From: Pseudonocardia sp.
GTDB taxonomy: Bacteria; Actinomycetota; Actinomycetes; Mycobacteriales; Pseudonocardiaceae
Length of the DNA: 64,000 nt
Direction of reading: 5' to 3'
NCBI GenBank assembly: GCA_019244295.1
Contig: JAFASX010000049.1
Coordinates: 55,919 to 119,918, forward strand
Part shown: one piece after another, positions 10,362 through 22,397 of the stretch
Position numbering within the stretch: the first letter of the stretch is position 1
How the letters are laid out: the number at the start of each line of letters is the position of its first letter
Translations under genes and position numbers: made by a program
The notes under the pieces: model-generated
The model's input: the letters and a program-made list of their open reading frames with translations, nothing else
The model's database searches: none
Told to the model about the DNA's origin: nothing

Positions 10362-13300
10362 ACCCGCGCCTTGCCGAGTGTGGCGTGGAAGTGCTGCAGA
10401 GAGCATACGCCGAGCTCACCGCGAATCAGGGCCTCCACGCCCTGCACGGCGGCCGCGGCGGCCTGCACGGTGGTCAGACAGGGCACTCCCTTGGCCACGG
10501 CGGCGGTGCGGATCTCGTAGCCGTCCACCCGGGGTCCGGGGTTGCCGTACGGGGTGTTGATGATCATGTCGATCTGGCCGTCCAGGATCAGCTCGACGAC
10601 GTTGCCCGGACCCTCGAAATGCTTGCGTACCACCCTCGCCGCTATCCCGTTGCGCCGTAGCACATCGGCGGTGCCGGTGGTGGCCAACACCTCGAAGCCG
10701 AGGTCCGCCAGCCGCTTTACCGGGAAGATCATCGCGCGTTTATCCCGGTTGGCCAACGAGACGAACACCCGTCCGCTGGTAGGTAGCGAGCCGTAGGCGG
10801 CCGTCTGGGACTTGGCGAACGCGGTGCCGAACGAGACGTCCAGCCCCATCACTTCGCCGGTCGACTTCATCTCCGGGCCGAGCAGCGAGTCCACCCCATG
10901 GCCCTCCGGAGTATGGAATCGATGAAAGGGCAGAACGGCTTCCTTCACCGCGACCGGGCCAACCGGGTCGGCGCTCCTCGGCAGCGACCCACCGTCGCCG
11001 TGCGCCGGTAGCAGACCCTCCGCGCGCAGCTGGGCGATGGTGGCGCCAAGCATGATCCGGGCGGCGGCCTTGGCCAGCGGGACAGCGGTAGCTTTGGAGA
11101 CGAATGGCACGGTACGGGACGCTCGGGGGTTGGCCTCCAGCACGTAGAGCGTCTCGCCATGCAGCGCGTACTGCACGTTGAGCAGCCCGCGCACCCCGAT
11201 GCCGTACGCGATCGCCGTAGTGGAGTACCGTACGGCGTCTAGGTGGGCGTGGCCCAGGGTGATCGGCGGCAGCGCGCAAGCTGAGTCACCGGAATGCACT
11301 CCGGCTTCTTCGATGTGCTCCATCACGCCACCGAGGTAAACCTCCTGCCCGTCGCACAGCGCGTCCACGTCGATCTCGATCGCGTCGTCCAGGAACCGGT
11401 CCACCAGCACCGGGTGCTCCGGGCTGACCTCGGTGGCCCGCTCGATGTAGCCGGCCAGGGTCCGCTCGTCGTATACGATCTCCATGCCCCGCCCGCCCAG
11501 TACGTACGACGGCCGCACCAGCACCGGGTAACCGATCTCGTCGGCGATCCGCTTCGCCTGCTCGAACGAATCGGCCGTACCGAAGCGCGGCGCCGGCAGC
11601 CCAGCGCGCGCCAGCACAGCGCCAAACGCCCCCCGGTCCTCAGCGAGATGGATCGCCTCCGGGCTCGTGCCGACCACCGTGACCCCGGCATCGGCCAGCC
11701 GGCGCGCCAGCCCCAGTGGGGTCTGCCCGCCCAACTGCACGATAACCCCCGCGACTGTGCCGGACTCGCGTTCGGCGTGCACGACTTCCTGCACGTCTTC
11801 GAACGTCAGCGGCTCGAAGTAGAGCCGGTCAGCGGTGTCATAGTCGGTGGACACCGTCTCCGGGTTGCAGTTGACCATCACAGTCTCGTAATTGGCCGCC
11901 CGCAACGCCATCACCGCATGCACGCACGAGTAGTCGAACTCGATGCCTTGCCCGATTCGGTTGGGTCCCGAGCCGAGGATGAGTACTTTGGGCCTGTCCC
12001 GTTGTGGGGTTACCTCAGATTCGCTGGCGGCGTCGGTTTCGTAAGCGCTGTAGTGATAAGGGGTGCGGGCGGCGAACTCAGCGGCGCAGGTGTCCACCGT
12101 CTTGTACACCGGGCGGATACCGAGCCGGTGGCGCAGGATACGCACCCCGTTCTCCCCAGCCAGCTCCGGGCGCAGGGTCGCGACCTGCCGGTCGGATAAC
12201 CCGGCCCGCTTGGCCCGGCGCAGCAGTTCAGCGCCCAGCACTGGAGCTTCAAGGAGCTCATCCCGCAGCGCGGTCAGCGCGGCTATCTGGTCGACGAACC
12301 ACGGGTCGATCCCGCTGCGTTGCGCTACCTGTGACACGCTCGCGCCCAGCCGCAGCGCCCGCTCCACGGCGTAGATCCGGCCATCGGTGGGGGTGGCCAG
12401 CTGCTCCAGCGTTGACTCCAGCGTGGTGCCCTCGGGGTCGGGCTTCGTCCAGAACCCGGCCGCTGGGGTCTCCATGGACCGCAGTGCCTTACCCAGGGCC
12501 TCCCCGAACGAGCGCCCGAGCGCCATCGCCTCACCGACGCTTTTCATCGTGGTGGTCAACCGCGGGTCGGCGCCAGGGAACTTCTCGAAGGCGAACCGGG
12601 GCACCTTGACCACCACGTAGTCCAACGCCGGTTCGAAGCAGGCCGGGGTCTGCCCGGTGATGTCATTGGGGATCTCGTCGAGGGTGTAGCCGAGGGCCAG
12701 CTTGGTGGCGATCTTGGCGATCGGGAAGCCGGTGGCTTTGGACGCCAGGGCGGACGACCGGGATACCCGCGGGTTCATCTCGATCACCACCAGCCGCCCG
12801 GTGGCCGGGTGCACCGCGAACTGGATGTTACAGCCACCGGTGTCCACCCCGACCGCGCGCAGTACCGCGATGCCCATGTCGCGCATGTTTTGATACTCAC
12901 GGTCGGTCAGGGTCATGGCCGGCGCGACGGTGATCGAATCACCGGTGTGCACGCCCATCGGGTCGAGATTCTCGATCGAGCAGATCACGACCACGTTGTC
13001 CTTGCGGTCGCGCATCAGCTCAAGCTCGTATTCCTTCCAGCCGAGCACGCTCTCCTCGACCAGGACCTCGGTCACCGGGCTCGCGTCCAGCCCAATCCAG
13101 GCCAGCCGCTGAAGCTCCTCAGCCGTGTGTGCCAATCCTGACCCTAGCCCGCCCATGGTGAACGACGGGCGCAGCACCACTGGCAGGCCCAGCTCGCCAA
13201 CCGCCGCGCGCACCTCGTCCAGCGAATGGCACATCGTGCTGCGCGGTACGTCCCCGCCGCATTCCTGCACGATCCGCTTGAACTTCAGCCGGTCCTCGCC

Positions 13301-13675
13301 GCGCTGGATGGCGTCGATATCCGCGCCGATCAATTCCACGCCGTAGCGCTCCAGCACCCCCTTTTCGTGCAACGCGACCGCCGTGTTCAGCGCCGTTTGC
13401 CCGCCAAGGGTGGCCAGGATCGCGTCCGGGCGCTCGGCCTCGATCACCTTGGTCACGAACTCCGGCGTGATCGGCTCGAGGTAAGTGGCATCGGCGAACT
13501 CCGGGTCGGTCATGATCGTGGCCGGGTTGGAGTTAATCAGGCTGACCCGGATACCCTCCTCGGCCAGCACCCGGCAGGCCTGGGTACCGGAGTAGTCGAA
13601 CTCGCAGGCCTGCCCGATCACGATCGGCCCGGAGCCGATCACCAGCACATGGCGCAGATCGTCCCGGCGCGGCAT
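10358..13675 (-). CDS. carB: Carbamoyl-phosphate synthase large subunit
   Basis: At 1105 residues this is full length. It contains two ATP-grasp modules, each opening with the family signature ([20 protein letters not shown] at the N-terminus and [20 protein letters not shown] near residue 570), and a C-terminal MGS-like allosteric domain with INTPYGNP. It assembles carbamoyl phosphate from bicarbonate, ammonia channelled from CarA and two ATP, feeding both pyrimidine and arginine synthesis. It begins four bases after carA ends and overlaps pyrF. Confidence 0.97.
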   Translation of the reverse strand: MPRRDDLRHVLVIGSGPIVIGQACEFDYSGTQACRVLAEEGIRVSLINSNPATIMTDPEFADATYLEPITPEFVTKVIEAERPDAILATLGGQTALNTAVALHEKGVLERYGVELIGADIDAIQRGEDRLKFKRIVQECGGDVPRSTMCHSLDEVRAAVGELGLPVVLRPSFTMGGLGSGLAHTAEELQRLAWIGLDASPVTEVLVEESVLGWKEYELELMRDRKDNVVVICSIENLDPMGVHTGDSITVAPAMTLTDREYQNMRDMGIAVLRAVGVDTGGCNIQFAVHPATGRLVVIEMNPRVSRSSALASKATGFPIAKIATKLALGYTLDEIPNDITGQTPACFEPALDYVVVKVPRFAFEKFPGADPRLTTTMKSVGEAMALGRSFGEALGKALRSMETPAAGFWTKPDPEGTTLESTLEQLATPTDGRIYAVERALRLGASVSQVAQRSGIDPWFVDQIAALTALRDELLEAPVLGAELLRRAKRAGLSDRQVATLRPELAGENGVRILRHRLGIRPVYKTVDTCAAEFAARTPYHYSAYETDAASESEVTPQRDRPKVLILGSGPNRIGQGIEFDYSCVHAVMALRAANYETVMVNCNPETVSTDYDTADRLYFEPLTFEDVQEVVHAERESGTVAGVIVQLGGQTPLGLARRLADAGVTVVGTSPEAIHLAEDRGAFGAVLARAGLPAPRFGTADSFEQAKRIADEIGYPVLVRPSYVLGGRGMEIVYDERTLAGYIERATEVSPEHPVLVDRFLDDAIEIDVDALCDGQEVYLGGVMEHIEEAGVHSGDSACALPPITLGHAHLDAVRYSTTAIAYGIGVRGLLNVQYALHGETLYVLEANPRASRTVPFVSKATAVPLAKAAARIMLGATIAQLRAEGLLPAHGDGGSLPRSADPVGPVAVKEAVLPFHRFHTPEGHGVDSLLGPEMKSTGEVMGLDVSFGTAFAKSQTAAYGSLPTSGRVFVSLANRDKRAMIFPVKRLADLGFEVLATTGTADVLRRNGIAARVVRKHFEGPGNVVELILDGQIDMIINTPYGNPGPRVDGYEIRTAAVAKGVPCLTTVQAAAAAVQGVEALIRGELGVCSLQHFHATLGKARV

Positions 13676-13679
13676 CAGC

Positions 13680-14813
13680 TCACCTCCCTCTCACGCGCAT
13701 CAGCTCGACGAACTGGTCGAACAGGCCGGCGGCGTCGTGTGGGCCGGCGGCCGCCTCCGGGTGGTACTGCACGCTGAACGCCGGCACCGCCATGGCACGC
13801 ACCCCCTCGACGCACCCGTCATTGGGGCAGCTGTGGCTGACCTCGGCGGGACCGAGTGGCGTGTCGAACCGCTGCCCCGGCTCGCCTTCCAGAGCGAACC
13901 CATGGTTCTGCGCGGTGATCGCCACCGTGCCGGCGCGGTGGTCGAACACCGGAATGTTGATCCCCCGGTGGCCGTAGCGCATCTTGTAGGTGCCCAGGCC
14001 CAGCGCGCGACCAAGTACCTGGTTGCCGAAACAAATCCCGAACAACGGCAGCGGCCGCTCCAGCACCCGCTTGGTGAGCTCGACGACCGCCTCAGCGGTG
14101 GCTGGGTCGCCCGGCCCGTTGGACAGAAACACGCCATCGGCGCCGAGCTCGAGGATCTCCTCCAGCGTCGCGGTGCTGGGCAGCACATGTGTCTCGATAC
14201 CCCGAGCGGCCAGCATGCGCGGGGTGTTGGACTTGATGCCCAGATCAGGGGCGGCCACCGTGAACCGACGCTCACCCAGCGCTGGGACAACGTAGCGCCG
14301 CCGCGTCGAGACCTCACCGGTCAGATTGGCGCCGAGCATCGGTGGGCTCCGCTGGACCCGGTCCAACAGCGCCTCGGGCGGGGCCAGCGCGTCGCCGGAA
14401 AACACCCCGGCCCGCATCGCGCCCCGCTCGCGCAGATGCCGGACCAGGGCTCGGGTGTCGATCCCGGCGATCCCGACCACGCCTTGGGTTTCCAGTTGGT
14501 GTTCCAGGGACGTCTCGCTGCGCCAGTTGGATGGGGCACGAGCCGGGTCGCGCACCGCGTAACCCGCCACCCAGATCCGGTCGGACTCGCTGTCGTGGGA
14601 GTTCCACCCGGTGTTGCCGATATGCGGCGCGGTCTGCACCACGATCTGGCGGTGGTAGGACGGGTCGGTCAACGTCTCCTGGTAACCGGTCATCCCGGTG
14701 GCGAACACCGCCTCGCCCAACGCGGCGCCCCGGGCACCGTAGGGCGCACCGGTGAACATCCGACCGTCCTCCAGCACCAGCACCGCGCCAATGTGGCTCA
14801 CCGTGGGGTTCAC
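13680..14813 (-). CDS. carA: Carbamoyl-phosphate synthase small (glutaminase) subunit
   Basis: The 377-residue amidotransferase releases ammonia from glutamine for CarB. The N-terminal CarA domain ([28 protein letters not shown]) is followed by a class I glutaminase domain with the nucleophile in [12 protein letters not shown] and the His-Glu pair in [12 protein letters not shown] chose the GTG at 14813, which overlaps the pyrC stop by four bases (GTGA); the extra N-terminal residues in the ORF track are antisense to nothing known and out of family. Confidence 0.96.
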   Translation of the reverse strand: MNPTVSHIGAVLVLEDGRMFTGAPYGARGAALGEAVFATGMTGYQETLTDPSYHRQIVVQTAPHIGNTGWNSHDSESDRIWVAGYAVRDPARAPSNWRSETSLEHQLETQGVVGIAGIDTRALVRHLRERGAMRAGVFSGDALAPPEALLDRVQRSPPMLGANLTGEVSTRRRYVVPALGERRFTVAAPDLGIKSNTPRMLAARGIETHVLPSTATLEEILELGADGVFLSNGPGDPATAEAVVELTKRVLERPLPLFGICFGNQVLGRALGLGTYKMRYGHRGINIPVFDHRAGTVAITAQNHGFALEGEPGQRFDTPLGPAEVSHSCPNDGCVEGVRAMAVPAFSVQYHPEAAAGPHDAAGLFDQFVELMRVRGR

Positions 14814-16102
14814 CAGCGAACCTCTCCGTCCCGCGCGGTGACCCGTCCGCGCAGCACCGTGGCAACCACCCGCGCGGGCAGTCGCATCCCCTCGTACGGG
14901 GTGTTGGTAGCCACGCTGGCCAACCGGTCGCTTCGGACGGTCCACGCGGCATCGGGGTCGATCAGAGTCAGCGTGGCCGGCTCGCCGACCTCCAGCGGAC
15001 GGCCCTGATCGGCCAACCCCGCGATCTGAGCGGGCCGCTCAGAGAGCACCCTGGCCATCCCCCGCCAATCCAGCAACCCCGACTCAACCATGGTGTGTAC
15101 CAGCACCGACAGCGCGGTCTGCAAACCCAGCATGCCCGAACGCGCCGCCGCCCACTCGCAGTCCTTGGCCTCCGGGGGATGCGGGGCATGGTCGGTGGCC
15201 ACGCAGTCGATCACGCCCTCGGCCAGCGCGGCGCGCATAGCCGCCGTGTCCGCCCCGGTACGCAGCGGCGGGTTGACTTTGTTGATCGGGTCGTAGCTGC
15301 TCAGCACGGCATCGGTGAGCAAGAGATGGTGCGGGGTGACCTCGGCGCTGACGTGGATCCCGGCCGCCTTGGCGGCGCGCAGCACCGCCACCGTGTGCGC
15401 CGAGGAGACGTGACAGACGTGCAGCGCGGCGCCGGCCTCCCTGGCTAGCGCGCAGTCGCGGGCCACGATGGTCTCTTCAGCGGTGGCCGGCCACCCGGTC
15501 AGCCCCAACCGAGCGGCCACCGCGCCCTCGTGGGCCTGCGCGCCACCGGTCAGTCTCGGGTCTTCGGCGTGCTGGGCGATCACCACGTCCAGCGCGGTTG
15601 CGTACTCCAACGCCCGGCGCATCAACAACGGGTCGTGCACGCACTTGCCGTCGTCGGAGAACATCCGCACCCCAGCCGGGCAGGAAGCCATGGTGCCCAG
15701 CTCGGCCAACCGCTCGCCGGCCAAACCGACCGTGACCGCGCCCACCGGATGCACGTCGACCAGCCCGACCTCCCGGCCCCGGCGGTAGACGTACTCCACC
15801 ACGACGGCCGAGTCCGCGACCGGGTCGGTGTTGGGCATGGCGAACACGCAGGTGAATCCGCCGAGCGCGGCCGCGGCCGAGCCGGTCTCAATGGTCTCGG
15901 CATCCTCGCCTCCTGGCTCACGCAGATGGGTGTGCAGGTCGACGAAGCCGGGCAGCGCGATCAGCCCGTCAGCATCGATCACTTCGGCGCCGCTAGGCGC
16001 GGCCAGCCTATTGCCGACCTCGGCGATCACCCCGTCACGCAGCACCACATCCACTGGGTCATCCCCGTAGGGGCGGGCGCTCTTGATCAGAATCGAGCTC
16101 AT
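14810..16102 (-). CDS. pyrC: Dihydroorotase (class I)
   Basis: The 430-residue amidohydrolase cyclises carbamoyl-aspartate. The zinc motif [15 protein letters not shown], the later histidines (AQHAED, HVCHVSS) and the aspartate in VATDHAPH are all present. The ATG at 16102 overlaps the pyrB stop (ATGA), which sets the start against the longer ORF-track version. In the operon it lies between pyrB and carA with overlaps on both sides. No extra membrane-protein gene separates pyrC and carA, unlike some relatives. Confidence 0.96.
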   Translation of the reverse strand: MSSILIKSARPYGDDPVDVVLRDGVIAEVGNRLAAPSGAEVIDADGLIALPGFVDLHTHLREPGGEDAETIETGSAAAALGGFTCVFAMPNTDPVADSAVVVEYVYRRGREVGLVDVHPVGAVTVGLAGERLAELGTMASCPAGVRMFSDDGKCVHDPLLMRRALEYATALDVVIAQHAEDPRLTGGAQAHEGAVAARLGLTGWPATAEETIVARDCALAREAGAALHVCHVSSAHTVAVLRAAKAAGIHVSAEVTPHHLLLTDAVLSSYDPINKVNPPLRTGADTAAMRAALAEGVIDCVATDHAPHPPEAKDCEWAAARSGMLGLQTALSVLVHTMVESGLLDWRGMARVLSERPAQIAGLADQGRPLEVGEPATLTLIDPDAAWTVRSDRLASVATNTPYEGMRLPARVVATVLRGRVTARDGEVRW

Positions 16103-17049
16103 CCTCGGTCCTCCGGCGCGCCGGCCAGCAGGTGATACAGCACCGCCATCCGCACATGCACCCCGTTGCGAACCTGTTCCAACACCGCCGAGCGGGGCGA
16201 GTCGGCAACCAGCGAGGCGATCTCCATGCCCCGTACCATCGGCCCCGGGTGCAGCACCACGGCGTGTTCGGGCAACATGTCCAGACGCCGCTGGGTAAGC
16301 GCGTAACCGATCGAATACTCCCGAGCCGAGGGAAAGAACCCACCGCGCATCCGCTCGGCCTGGACCCGAAGCATCATCACCGCGTCCAAGCCGGCCAACT
16401 CGGCGTCCAGGTGGTGACCTACCTGGCACGGCCAGTCGGCGACCCCGACCGGCAGGAGCGTCGGCGGGGCGATCAAGACCACCTCCGCCCCGAGGGTGGT
16501 CAGCAGGAACACATTCGAGCGGGCAACCCGACTGTGTAGCACATCACCCACGATGCCGATCCTTCGCCCGGCGATCGACCCAAGCCGCTCGCGCAAGGTG
16601 GCCGCATCCAGTAACGCCTGAGTGGGATGCTCATGGATGCCGTCTCCGGCGTTGACCACCGATGGGGCCCGCTGCGCCAAGTTGATCGAGCCGCCCCAGT
16701 CCACCAGCCGCTGCGCCGCGCCGGAGGCCGGGTGGCGAATGATCACGCAGTCCGCGCCGGCGGCGGCCAGCGTCGCCGCGGTATCCCGCAAGGACTCCCC
16801 TTTGGCGACCGACGAACCCCTGGCGCTGACGTTGATGACGTCCGCGCTCATCCACTTTCCGGCGATCTCGAAAGAGACCCGAGTGCGGGTGGAGTCCTCG
16901 TAGAACAGCGTGACCACGGTACGACCGCGCAGCGTAGGCAGCTTGCGCACCTCACGGCCCAACAATGCCTGCTTGAGCCGCTCAGCGGTATCCAGCAGCA
17001 AATTTGCGCTGATCGCGTCCAGGTCGGCGGTGGAGATCAGGTGCCTCAT
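16099..17049 (-). CDS. pyrB: Aspartate carbamoyltransferase catalytic subunit
   Basis: The 316-residue enzyme joins carbamoyl phosphate and aspartate. The carbamoyl-phosphate motif is seen as [12 protein letters not shown], and the substrate segments as VIRHPASGA and [11 protein letters not shown]. Length is normal and there is no regulatory pyrI nearby. Its start overlaps the pyrR stop by four bases, so regulation through pyrR and coupled translation is likely. Confidence 0.96.
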   Translation of the reverse strand: MRHLISTADLDAISANLLLDTAERLKQALLGREVRKLPTLRGRTVVTLFYEDSTRTRVSFEIAGKWMSADVINVSARGSSVAKGESLRDTAATLAAAGADCVIIRHPASGAAQRLVDWGGSINLAQRAPSVVNAGDGIHEHPTQALLDAATLRERLGSIAGRRIGIVGDVLHSRVARSNVFLLTTLGAEVVLIAPPTLLPVGVADWPCQVGHHLDAELAGLDAVMMLRVQAERMRGGFFPSAREYSIGYALTQRRLDMLPEHAVVLHPGPMVRGMEIASLVADSPRSAVLEQVRNGVHVRMAVLYHLLAGAPEDRG

Positions 17050-17678
17050 CCGGTCCCCCCAGGACGGCCAGTCCCACCCTGGCGGTCGGCTTCTTGGGGT
17101 CTGCGCAGCAGCACCGCGTCGCGCCCGTCGACCTCGGTCAACAGCACCGCGATCTGCTCAGCCCGAGCGGTGGGCACATTCTTGCCCACGTAGTCGGCCC
17201 GGATGGGCAGCTCCCGGTGACCGCGGTCGACCAACACCGCGAGCTGCACCGCGCGGGGCCGCCCATGGTCACGCAACGCGTCCAGCGCGGCCCGCACGGT
17301 GCGTCCGGAAAACAGCACGTCGTCCACCAGCACCACCAGCCGGTCATCCACGCCCCCGTCAGGCAGAGCCGTCGGCTCAAGCGACCGAGCGGGGCGGCGG
17401 CGCAGGTCATCCCGGTAGAGCGTGGCGTCCAGTATGCCGACGCCCGGAGCGCCACCGGTGAACTCAGCGATCGCGGCCGCAAGCCGCCGGGCCAGCGGAA
17501 CCCCTCTCGTCGGCAATCCAAGCAACACCACATCGGCGGCATTGCTTGGCTCGAACGATGTCTTTTCGATGATCTGATGCGCGATACGCGCGATGGTGCG
17601 GGCGACATCGGCGGCGGAGAGCAACTCAGTGCTCACCACGCCGGGCTGGTCACCTCGCGCGCGCCATGAAGACGCCAC
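17046..17678 (-). CDS. pyrR: Bifunctional pyrimidine operon regulator / uracil phosphoribosyltransferase
   Basis: PyrR is an RNA-binding regulator of the pyr operon with UPRT activity. The PRPP-binding motif [13 protein letters not shown] and the segment [20 protein letters not shown] are clear. I chose the GTG at 17678 since GGGAG sits six bases upstream and the resulting 210 residues fit the family; the rest of the ORF is intergenic. It is the first gene of the pyr operon and is divergent from bldD across a gap of about 300 bases, which should hold both promoters. I did not recognise a PyrR-binding loop there. Confidence 0.94.
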   Translation of the reverse strand: MASSWRARGDQPGVVSTELLSAADVARTIARIAHQIIEKTSFEPSNAADVVLLGLPTRGVPLARRLAAAIAEFTGGAPGVGILDATLYRDDLRRRPARSLEPTALPDGGVDDRLVVLVDDVLFSGRTVRAALDALRDHGRPRAVQLAVLVDRGHRELPIRADYVGKNVPTARAEQIAVLLTEVDGRDAVLLRRPQEADRQGGTGRPGGTG

Positions 17679-17979
17679 GGGGCACTCCCTTTCCTTCCCC
17701 GCCTCACAGAACGGGCTTAAAGGACACTCAAATCTAACAAACCCCAACAGCACCGCCAGCTTAGCACCGGCCAGGACGCTACCAGCTCCGCCGCGCTTCG
17801 GGCCGGAGGGGCTGCGGGCAATCAACCAACCGGGTGGAGTCGGACCTCTCTCATGGCGGCCGACCGAGGACCAACTTGACCCAGTGACGAAAACGAGCGC
17901 ATGATTACTCTGCGTATTGATCAAAGGCCCCACGTCGTCGCCACGATCAGTCGGGGCACAGTGAACGGAGAACCGCCAT

Positions 17980-18468
17980 ATGGGCGACTACGCCAAGGCG
18001 CTGGGCTCTAAGCTCCGCGCTATCCGGCAGCAGCAGGGCCTGTCGCTGCACGGCGTTGAGCAGAAGTCGGGCGGTCGCTGGAAGGCAGTGGTCGTCGGAT
18101 CCTATGAGCGTGGTGATCGCGCGGTGACCGTGCAAAAGTTAGCTGAGCTGGCCGACTTTTACGGCGTTCCCGTCGCCGAGCTACTTCCGGAGGGCCGAAT
18201 CCCCTCTGGCGCCGAGCCCGCCACCAAGATCGTGATTAATCTCGAGCGTCTGCAGCAGCTCCCGGCGGACAAGGTCGGCCCGCTGGCCCGGTACGCGGCG
18301 GCCATCCAGAGCCAGCGCGGTGACTACAACGGCAAAGTGCTCTCCATCCGCACCGAGGACCTGCGCTCGCTCGCGATCATCTATGACATGACACCGGGTG
18401 AGCTGACTGAGCAGCTGGTCGAGTGGGGCGTGCTGCCGCCCGAGGCACGCCCGATTCGTGAGGACTAG
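17980..18468 (+). CDS. bldD: BldD-family developmental regulator (c-di-GMP-responsive HTH)
   Basis: The 162-residue transcription factor has an N-terminal XRE-type helix-turn-helix ([21 protein letters not shown]) and a C-terminal domain carrying the c-di-GMP-binding signature RGD-x8-RTED ([15 protein letters not shown]), near residues 114-128. In Streptomyces, tetrameric c-di-GMP drives BldD dimerisation and repression of sporulation genes. GGAG precedes the ATG. Its position next to pyrR and nusB is the usual one for actinobacteria. Confidence 0.95.
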   Translation: MGDYAKALGSKLRAIRQQQGLSLHGVEQKSGGRWKAVVVGSYERGDRAVTVQKLAELADFYGVPVAELLPEGRIPSGAEPATKIVINLERLQQLPADKVGPLARYAAAIQSQRGDYNGKVLSIRTEDLRSLAIIYDMTPGELTEQLVEWGVLPPEARPIRED

Positions 18469-18671
18469 AGCCGCACCGGAGCGCGCCAATCGACACCCTG
18501 AAGCCACACCACCGGCGCGCCGCGCGTGACTGACCGCATGGCGCGCCGGGACTTCCCGCTCCCGAGTAATCACATATTCACCCGAGAATGCGTACGGTCT
18601 CCTTAGGGTCACCTCGATAACCGCGCACGCCCTTCGGAAGTACCGCCGGCCACAGTAAGCGGCGGACGAAG

Positions 18672-21600
18672 TCAATCAACTCGTCGATCGCTCTTCGCCA
18701 AATCGAGATCAAGCGCCGCGTAGACTGACGGGGGGTCGTACAGCTTCCACGCTGGAAGTCGGATTGCTTGCGGTCCGCCCGCGAGCGGATCCAGCAATTC
18801 CCGCCGACGCAACATCAGCCGCAGTCGCCGTTCCTCACTGGTACTGTCCGGGGCGCCGCCGTCGAGGAGAATCGGTATGGAGCCGCCGTTGTACTTGAGC
18901 AATGCGTCCGTGACGTAGCCGTGTACGCGAGCACCGAGTTCAACCGAGGCGCCTGGCACATCGGCAACGATTTCATAGAAGCGTTGCGTCAACGCGTTTG
19001 GCTTCTGATTCGGCAACTGTTCCACGTTGACCGATGCTTCAGCCGAACACAACAGCTCGCCGCCGATACTTCCACGCGCTCGCCACAACTCCGCGTCTCC
19101 CACCACGATGAGATGTGAACGAGCACGGGTGATAGCGACGTTCCACAAGTTGATCCGACTATCCACCCAACTGATAGTTCCAGGGCGCATACCCTGCCCG
19201 GCAACGAGCGAGAAAACCATCGCATCGCACTCGCCACCCTGAAAAGTATGCACTGTACCCACCCGAACCCGCGGCTGGCCTGACCAAAATTGCCCGAGCT
19301 CGGTCTGTTGCGCTTTGAAAGGTGTCACGACGCCGACGATGGACTCATCCGGCAGTTGACGCAATAGATAATCGACGCAGCGGCGCACCGCGTCGATCTC
19401 CTTGCGATTCAACCACGAGGTACCGGACTTGGAACGAATCGCGGATCCAGCAATATTGACCCAGCTTAGAGCTGGCCGATCCACCATTGGTCTACGTCGG
19501 ACATCCGTGAGCACATTCAGCTCGCCACCGTAAAACAGTTTATTGGAGACTCCGGCGATATCCGGATGACAGCGGTAGTGTTCATCAAGCAACAAGCTTC
19601 CACCAACCGCATGCTCGGCAGCGTGGAACGCGGAATGCCGTCGGTAAGACAATCGATGACGCTCCAGCCAATCAGCTGGCAAGTCAACTCGCCGCCGGAT
19701 CATCGCCTCACGTTCCGGCGCAATATTGGTAATGTGGGTGAGTTGCATTGTGTCACCGATGACAAGTGCTCGCCGAGCACGGAACAACAGTGGTATCACC
19801 TGGGGTATGGCGCACTGGCCAGCCTCGTCGATAATTACTAGGTCGAAAAGTCCAGGATCTGTGGGGAACCGTCGGGCTGACAGGCTTGTGACCGCCCATC
19901 CACGTACATGGGGGAGCACACTACGCAATGTCGACCAGTCACTACCCAGAGCGTTCTTTTCCCCTAGCAGATTGAGAATCGCCTTACGTCCCGTACAAGC
20001 CGCGCTGACGACCGCTGCGTTCCATGCATTCTTGGATGCCCTCCGCACTCCTTCTTCCGCTGCGCGGAGGGCATCGGCGACTTCCGAGTCGGTGGACAGA
20101 CCGTCCATGTCGATACGGCCTCTGCGCCAAGCGTGCTCGGATGCCGCGAAGTCGGCAACACTCGCGCAAGCATTAATTGTATCCTCGGCAACCACACCGA
20201 GCTTGCCGAGCAAACGTGCGCGGCGCCATTGACCAAACAGGCGAGCATGGGTGACTCGCCGGGCGCGGCGTTCCCAATCGAGTAGCTTCTGGTTCGTCCC
20301 CATTTGTTCGCTCAATGCGCTAGTAGTACGTGAGAGAGCCGCTGCGCACCGTTCTCGATCCGTCCCGGCCAGCCGCAGTGTTCGCTCGACCTCAGCGACA
20401 TCGCGAACCGTCCGACGCGCCCGCGCCAAGTTCTGGATCTGTCTGGCCAGCTCGGCCGCAACGGTGGCCTGAGTACTATTTACAGGTTGCGCGCTCATCA
20501 GTCGTTGTAGAGTCGTGAACTCTTCTTGCCGGTAGTCCTTTTCTTTACTGGTAGAACCCGTTCGGACGACACTAGCGGGAACAAGATTTTCACAACGCCG
20601 CCAGACCTCATCCACCGCTTGATTGTTGGTCGAAGCCATCAACACTTTCTCGTTACTCGCCATGGCTGTAGCAATGACGTTCACGATGAGCTGGGTCTTG
20701 CCCGTTCCAGGAGGCCCGGTGGCCACCGTAATCAGACGTGTCATGGCCGAACGCAAAACATCCAGCTGTCCGTCATTCGCGGGTAATGGAGTCACGAGAT
20801 GCATGCCTGTCAGCTCGCGGGTAGGTCCCGGGCTCAGCAGACCAGATAGGGCAGTATCACCTATGCGCGTTGTCTGCGTGGAAATGTAGTCAAAATCTTG
20901 AATAAGCTTCTTGTTGGGACTGGTACTACCTCGCTGGGTCTGAAACAGGATCGCAACGTTTCGGGCACCGTGCCCTGGAGAACGAACGTCGAGACGATCA
21001 GCGAGATCGTCGGGACGTAACTCCTGGATGCACGGCAATTCAAAATCAGTCGTCAGCAAGTTGCGGGCGTCCGCAGCTAACTGATCATGTTGCCCAGCTT
21101 GCCAGGTGGGCTGATACGTTGCGATCAGTTGATCAGCATCCTCAAGACCGAGCAACTCTCTGGCAAGCTGAGGATGTGGTGAGACCGGACCGTAAGGCTT
21201 CAGCCGGATGGTCGCCCCCTCACCCGACACAACCTCTACCCGGCGAACTAACAAGGGCGCGAACCGAGGAGTTTCGCCACGCGAGGCGCCGAGGACCACG
21301 GCCGGATAGCCCGCCCATAGTTCGCCGTCTCGCGCGCGCGTCTGCTCAACGAAGGTAGCCGCTTCCACCGGCACCGGAATAGCGCCATCTTCACCCACCT
21401 CTCCGGAGAGGAGACGCTCCTCGCCAGTAAGACAGACGTAGCGCTTACCATGATCATCAAGAGAGATCCAGGGTATGTCGGCTTCATCCGACAGTACGCA
21501 CTCGCGGTAGTAGCCCAGCAGCTGCGGCCAATCGGGCACGGTCTTTTGACGCCGGGATTCGCTGTATGCCGGCGGCGGGTCTGACTCGGAAGTCGTGGAA

Positions 21601-22397
21601 CGACGGTCCAACAGGGGGACATTTATTCCCTGCGGACGGCTGGCGATGATGATACGGTCGTTGACCGCTAGCGCGGACTTGCTAGGAATCTGTTTCCCTG
21701 CTTTACGCATCCTCCGGTTGACATAATCAAAGAGCTCATCAACGGAAACCTGGCCCGAGCTTTCTGTTCCGGCTTTTCCGGTTTGCAGCGCCTTGATTAC
21801 TTCTCCGGTGAAGAGGGACGGAGCCGGGCCGTCTGGTCCGTTGGTTCCTGAAAAGGAACTCTCTAGCGCCCCGGACGACGCGAGCACGTAGACACCGCGG
21901 CTGTTCAAAGGGGTTGAACTCGCCGACTTTGCGGTGCCTCCGGAAGTATCCTCGGTCCGCCAGCCCAAAGCGAAACCCCCGCTGAGGCAACAGTCCAACA
22001 TCGCGACCTTGTGCGGCGCCAAACATGCCTCCAACTGTTCGTTGACGAATCCCGCCGCGACTCCGGTCCGCGAAATGTTGTCGTAGTCAGTGTCAGACGC
22101 TATAAAGAAGAACTCACCGGTTGACTCGATCAATCTATCGCCGTGACCGGTAACGTAAAGCAGAGCGAGCTCGTTTTCACGGCAGCTCTCCAGGAATTCA
22201 GCGATCTCAAAGCACATGTCGTCAGCGCCAAGGTCGACCACCGGCTTCACATCCGCAAAACTACCGATATGTCGGTGTTCGAGGACTCGTCGCAACTGCC
22301 ATATATCAGTTCGAGTCGACGGTAACGGCGCGAACCGCGTATCTTTGTACTTCCCGGTCTGGACGAGCAACGCCCGTCGGCGCAACGGGCGGCTCAT
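18672..22397 (-). CDS. Caspase-like protease fused to SF1 (DNA2/UPF1-type) helicase, possible C-terminal nuclease-like region
   Basis: This 1241-residue protein looks like the effector of a biological conflict system. Residues 1-260 form a peptidase C14 caspase-like domain with the catalytic His in YVTGHGD (about 82) and Cys in MLDCCLSGG (about 134). A linker leads to an SF1 helicase with Walker A GPPGTGKT (about 560), motif II IIDEAGQ (about 853), a long charged insert between them, and C-terminal helicase motifs including GTVHTFQGGECDA and NVAITRARSHLIVVGD. Past residue 1130 the segment VHGYVTDALLKYNGG then IPILLDGGA resembles a degenerate PD-(D/E)XK fold; this is inference. It is coupled (ATGA) to the upstream EACC1-like gene. 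GC and codon use are less extreme than in the neighbours, suggesting transfer. The pair separates bldD from nusB. Confidence 0.85.
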   Translation of the reverse strand: MSRPLRRRALLVQTGKYKDTRFAPLPSTRTDIWQLRRVLEHRHIGSFADVKPVVDLGADDMCFEIAEFLESCRENELALLYVTGHGDRLIESTGEFFFIASDTDYDNISRTGVAAGFVNEQLEACLAPHKVAMLDCCLSGGFALGWRTEDTSGGTAKSASSTPLNSRGVYVLASSGALESSFSGTNGPDGPAPSLFTGEVIKALQTGKAGTESSGQVSVDELFDYVNRRMRKAGKQIPSKSALAVNDRIIIASRPQGINVPLLDRRSTTSESDPPPAYSESRRQKTVPDWPQLLGYYRECVLSDEADIPWISLDDHGKRYVCLTGEERLLSGEVGEDGAIPVPVEAATFVEQTRARDGELWAGYPAVVLGASRGETPRFAPLLVRRVEVVSGEGATIRLKPYGPVSPHPQLARELLGLEDADQLIATYQPTWQAGQHDQLAADARNLLTTDFELPCIQELRPDDLADRLDVRSPGHGARNVAILFQTQRGSTSPNKKLIQDFDYISTQTTRIGDTALSGLLSPGPTRELTGMHLVTPLPANDGQLDVLRSAMTRLITVATGPPGTGKTQLIVNVIATAMASNEKVLMASTNNQAVDEVWRRCENLVPASVVRTGSTSKEKDYRQEEFTTLQRLMSAQPVNSTQATVAAELARQIQNLARARRTVRDVAEVERTLRLAGTDRERCAAALSRTTSALSEQMGTNQKLLDWERRARRVTHARLFGQWRRARLLGKLGVVAEDTINACASVADFAASEHAWRRGRIDMDGLSTDSEVADALRAAEEGVRRASKNAWNAAVVSAACTGRKAILNLLGEKNALGSDWSTLRSVLPHVRGWAVTSLSARRFPTDPGLFDLVIIDEAGQCAIPQVIPLLFRARRALVIGDTMQLTHITNIAPEREAMIRRRVDLPADWLERHRLSYRRHSAFHAAEHAVGGSLLLDEHYRCHPDIAGVSNKLFYGGELNVLTDVRRRPMVDRPALSWVNIAGSAIRSKSGTSWLNRKEIDAVRRCVDYLLRQLPDESIVGVVTPFKAQQTELGQFWSGQPRVRVGTVHTFQGGECDAMVFSLVAGQGMRPGTISWVDSRINLWNVAITRARSHLIVVGDAELWRARGSIGGELLCSAEASVNVEQLPNQKPNALTQRFYEIVADVPGASVELGARVHGYVTDALLKYNGGSIPILLDGGAPDSTSEERRLRLMLRRRELLDPLAGGPQAIRLPAWKLYDPPSVYAALDLDLAKSDRRVD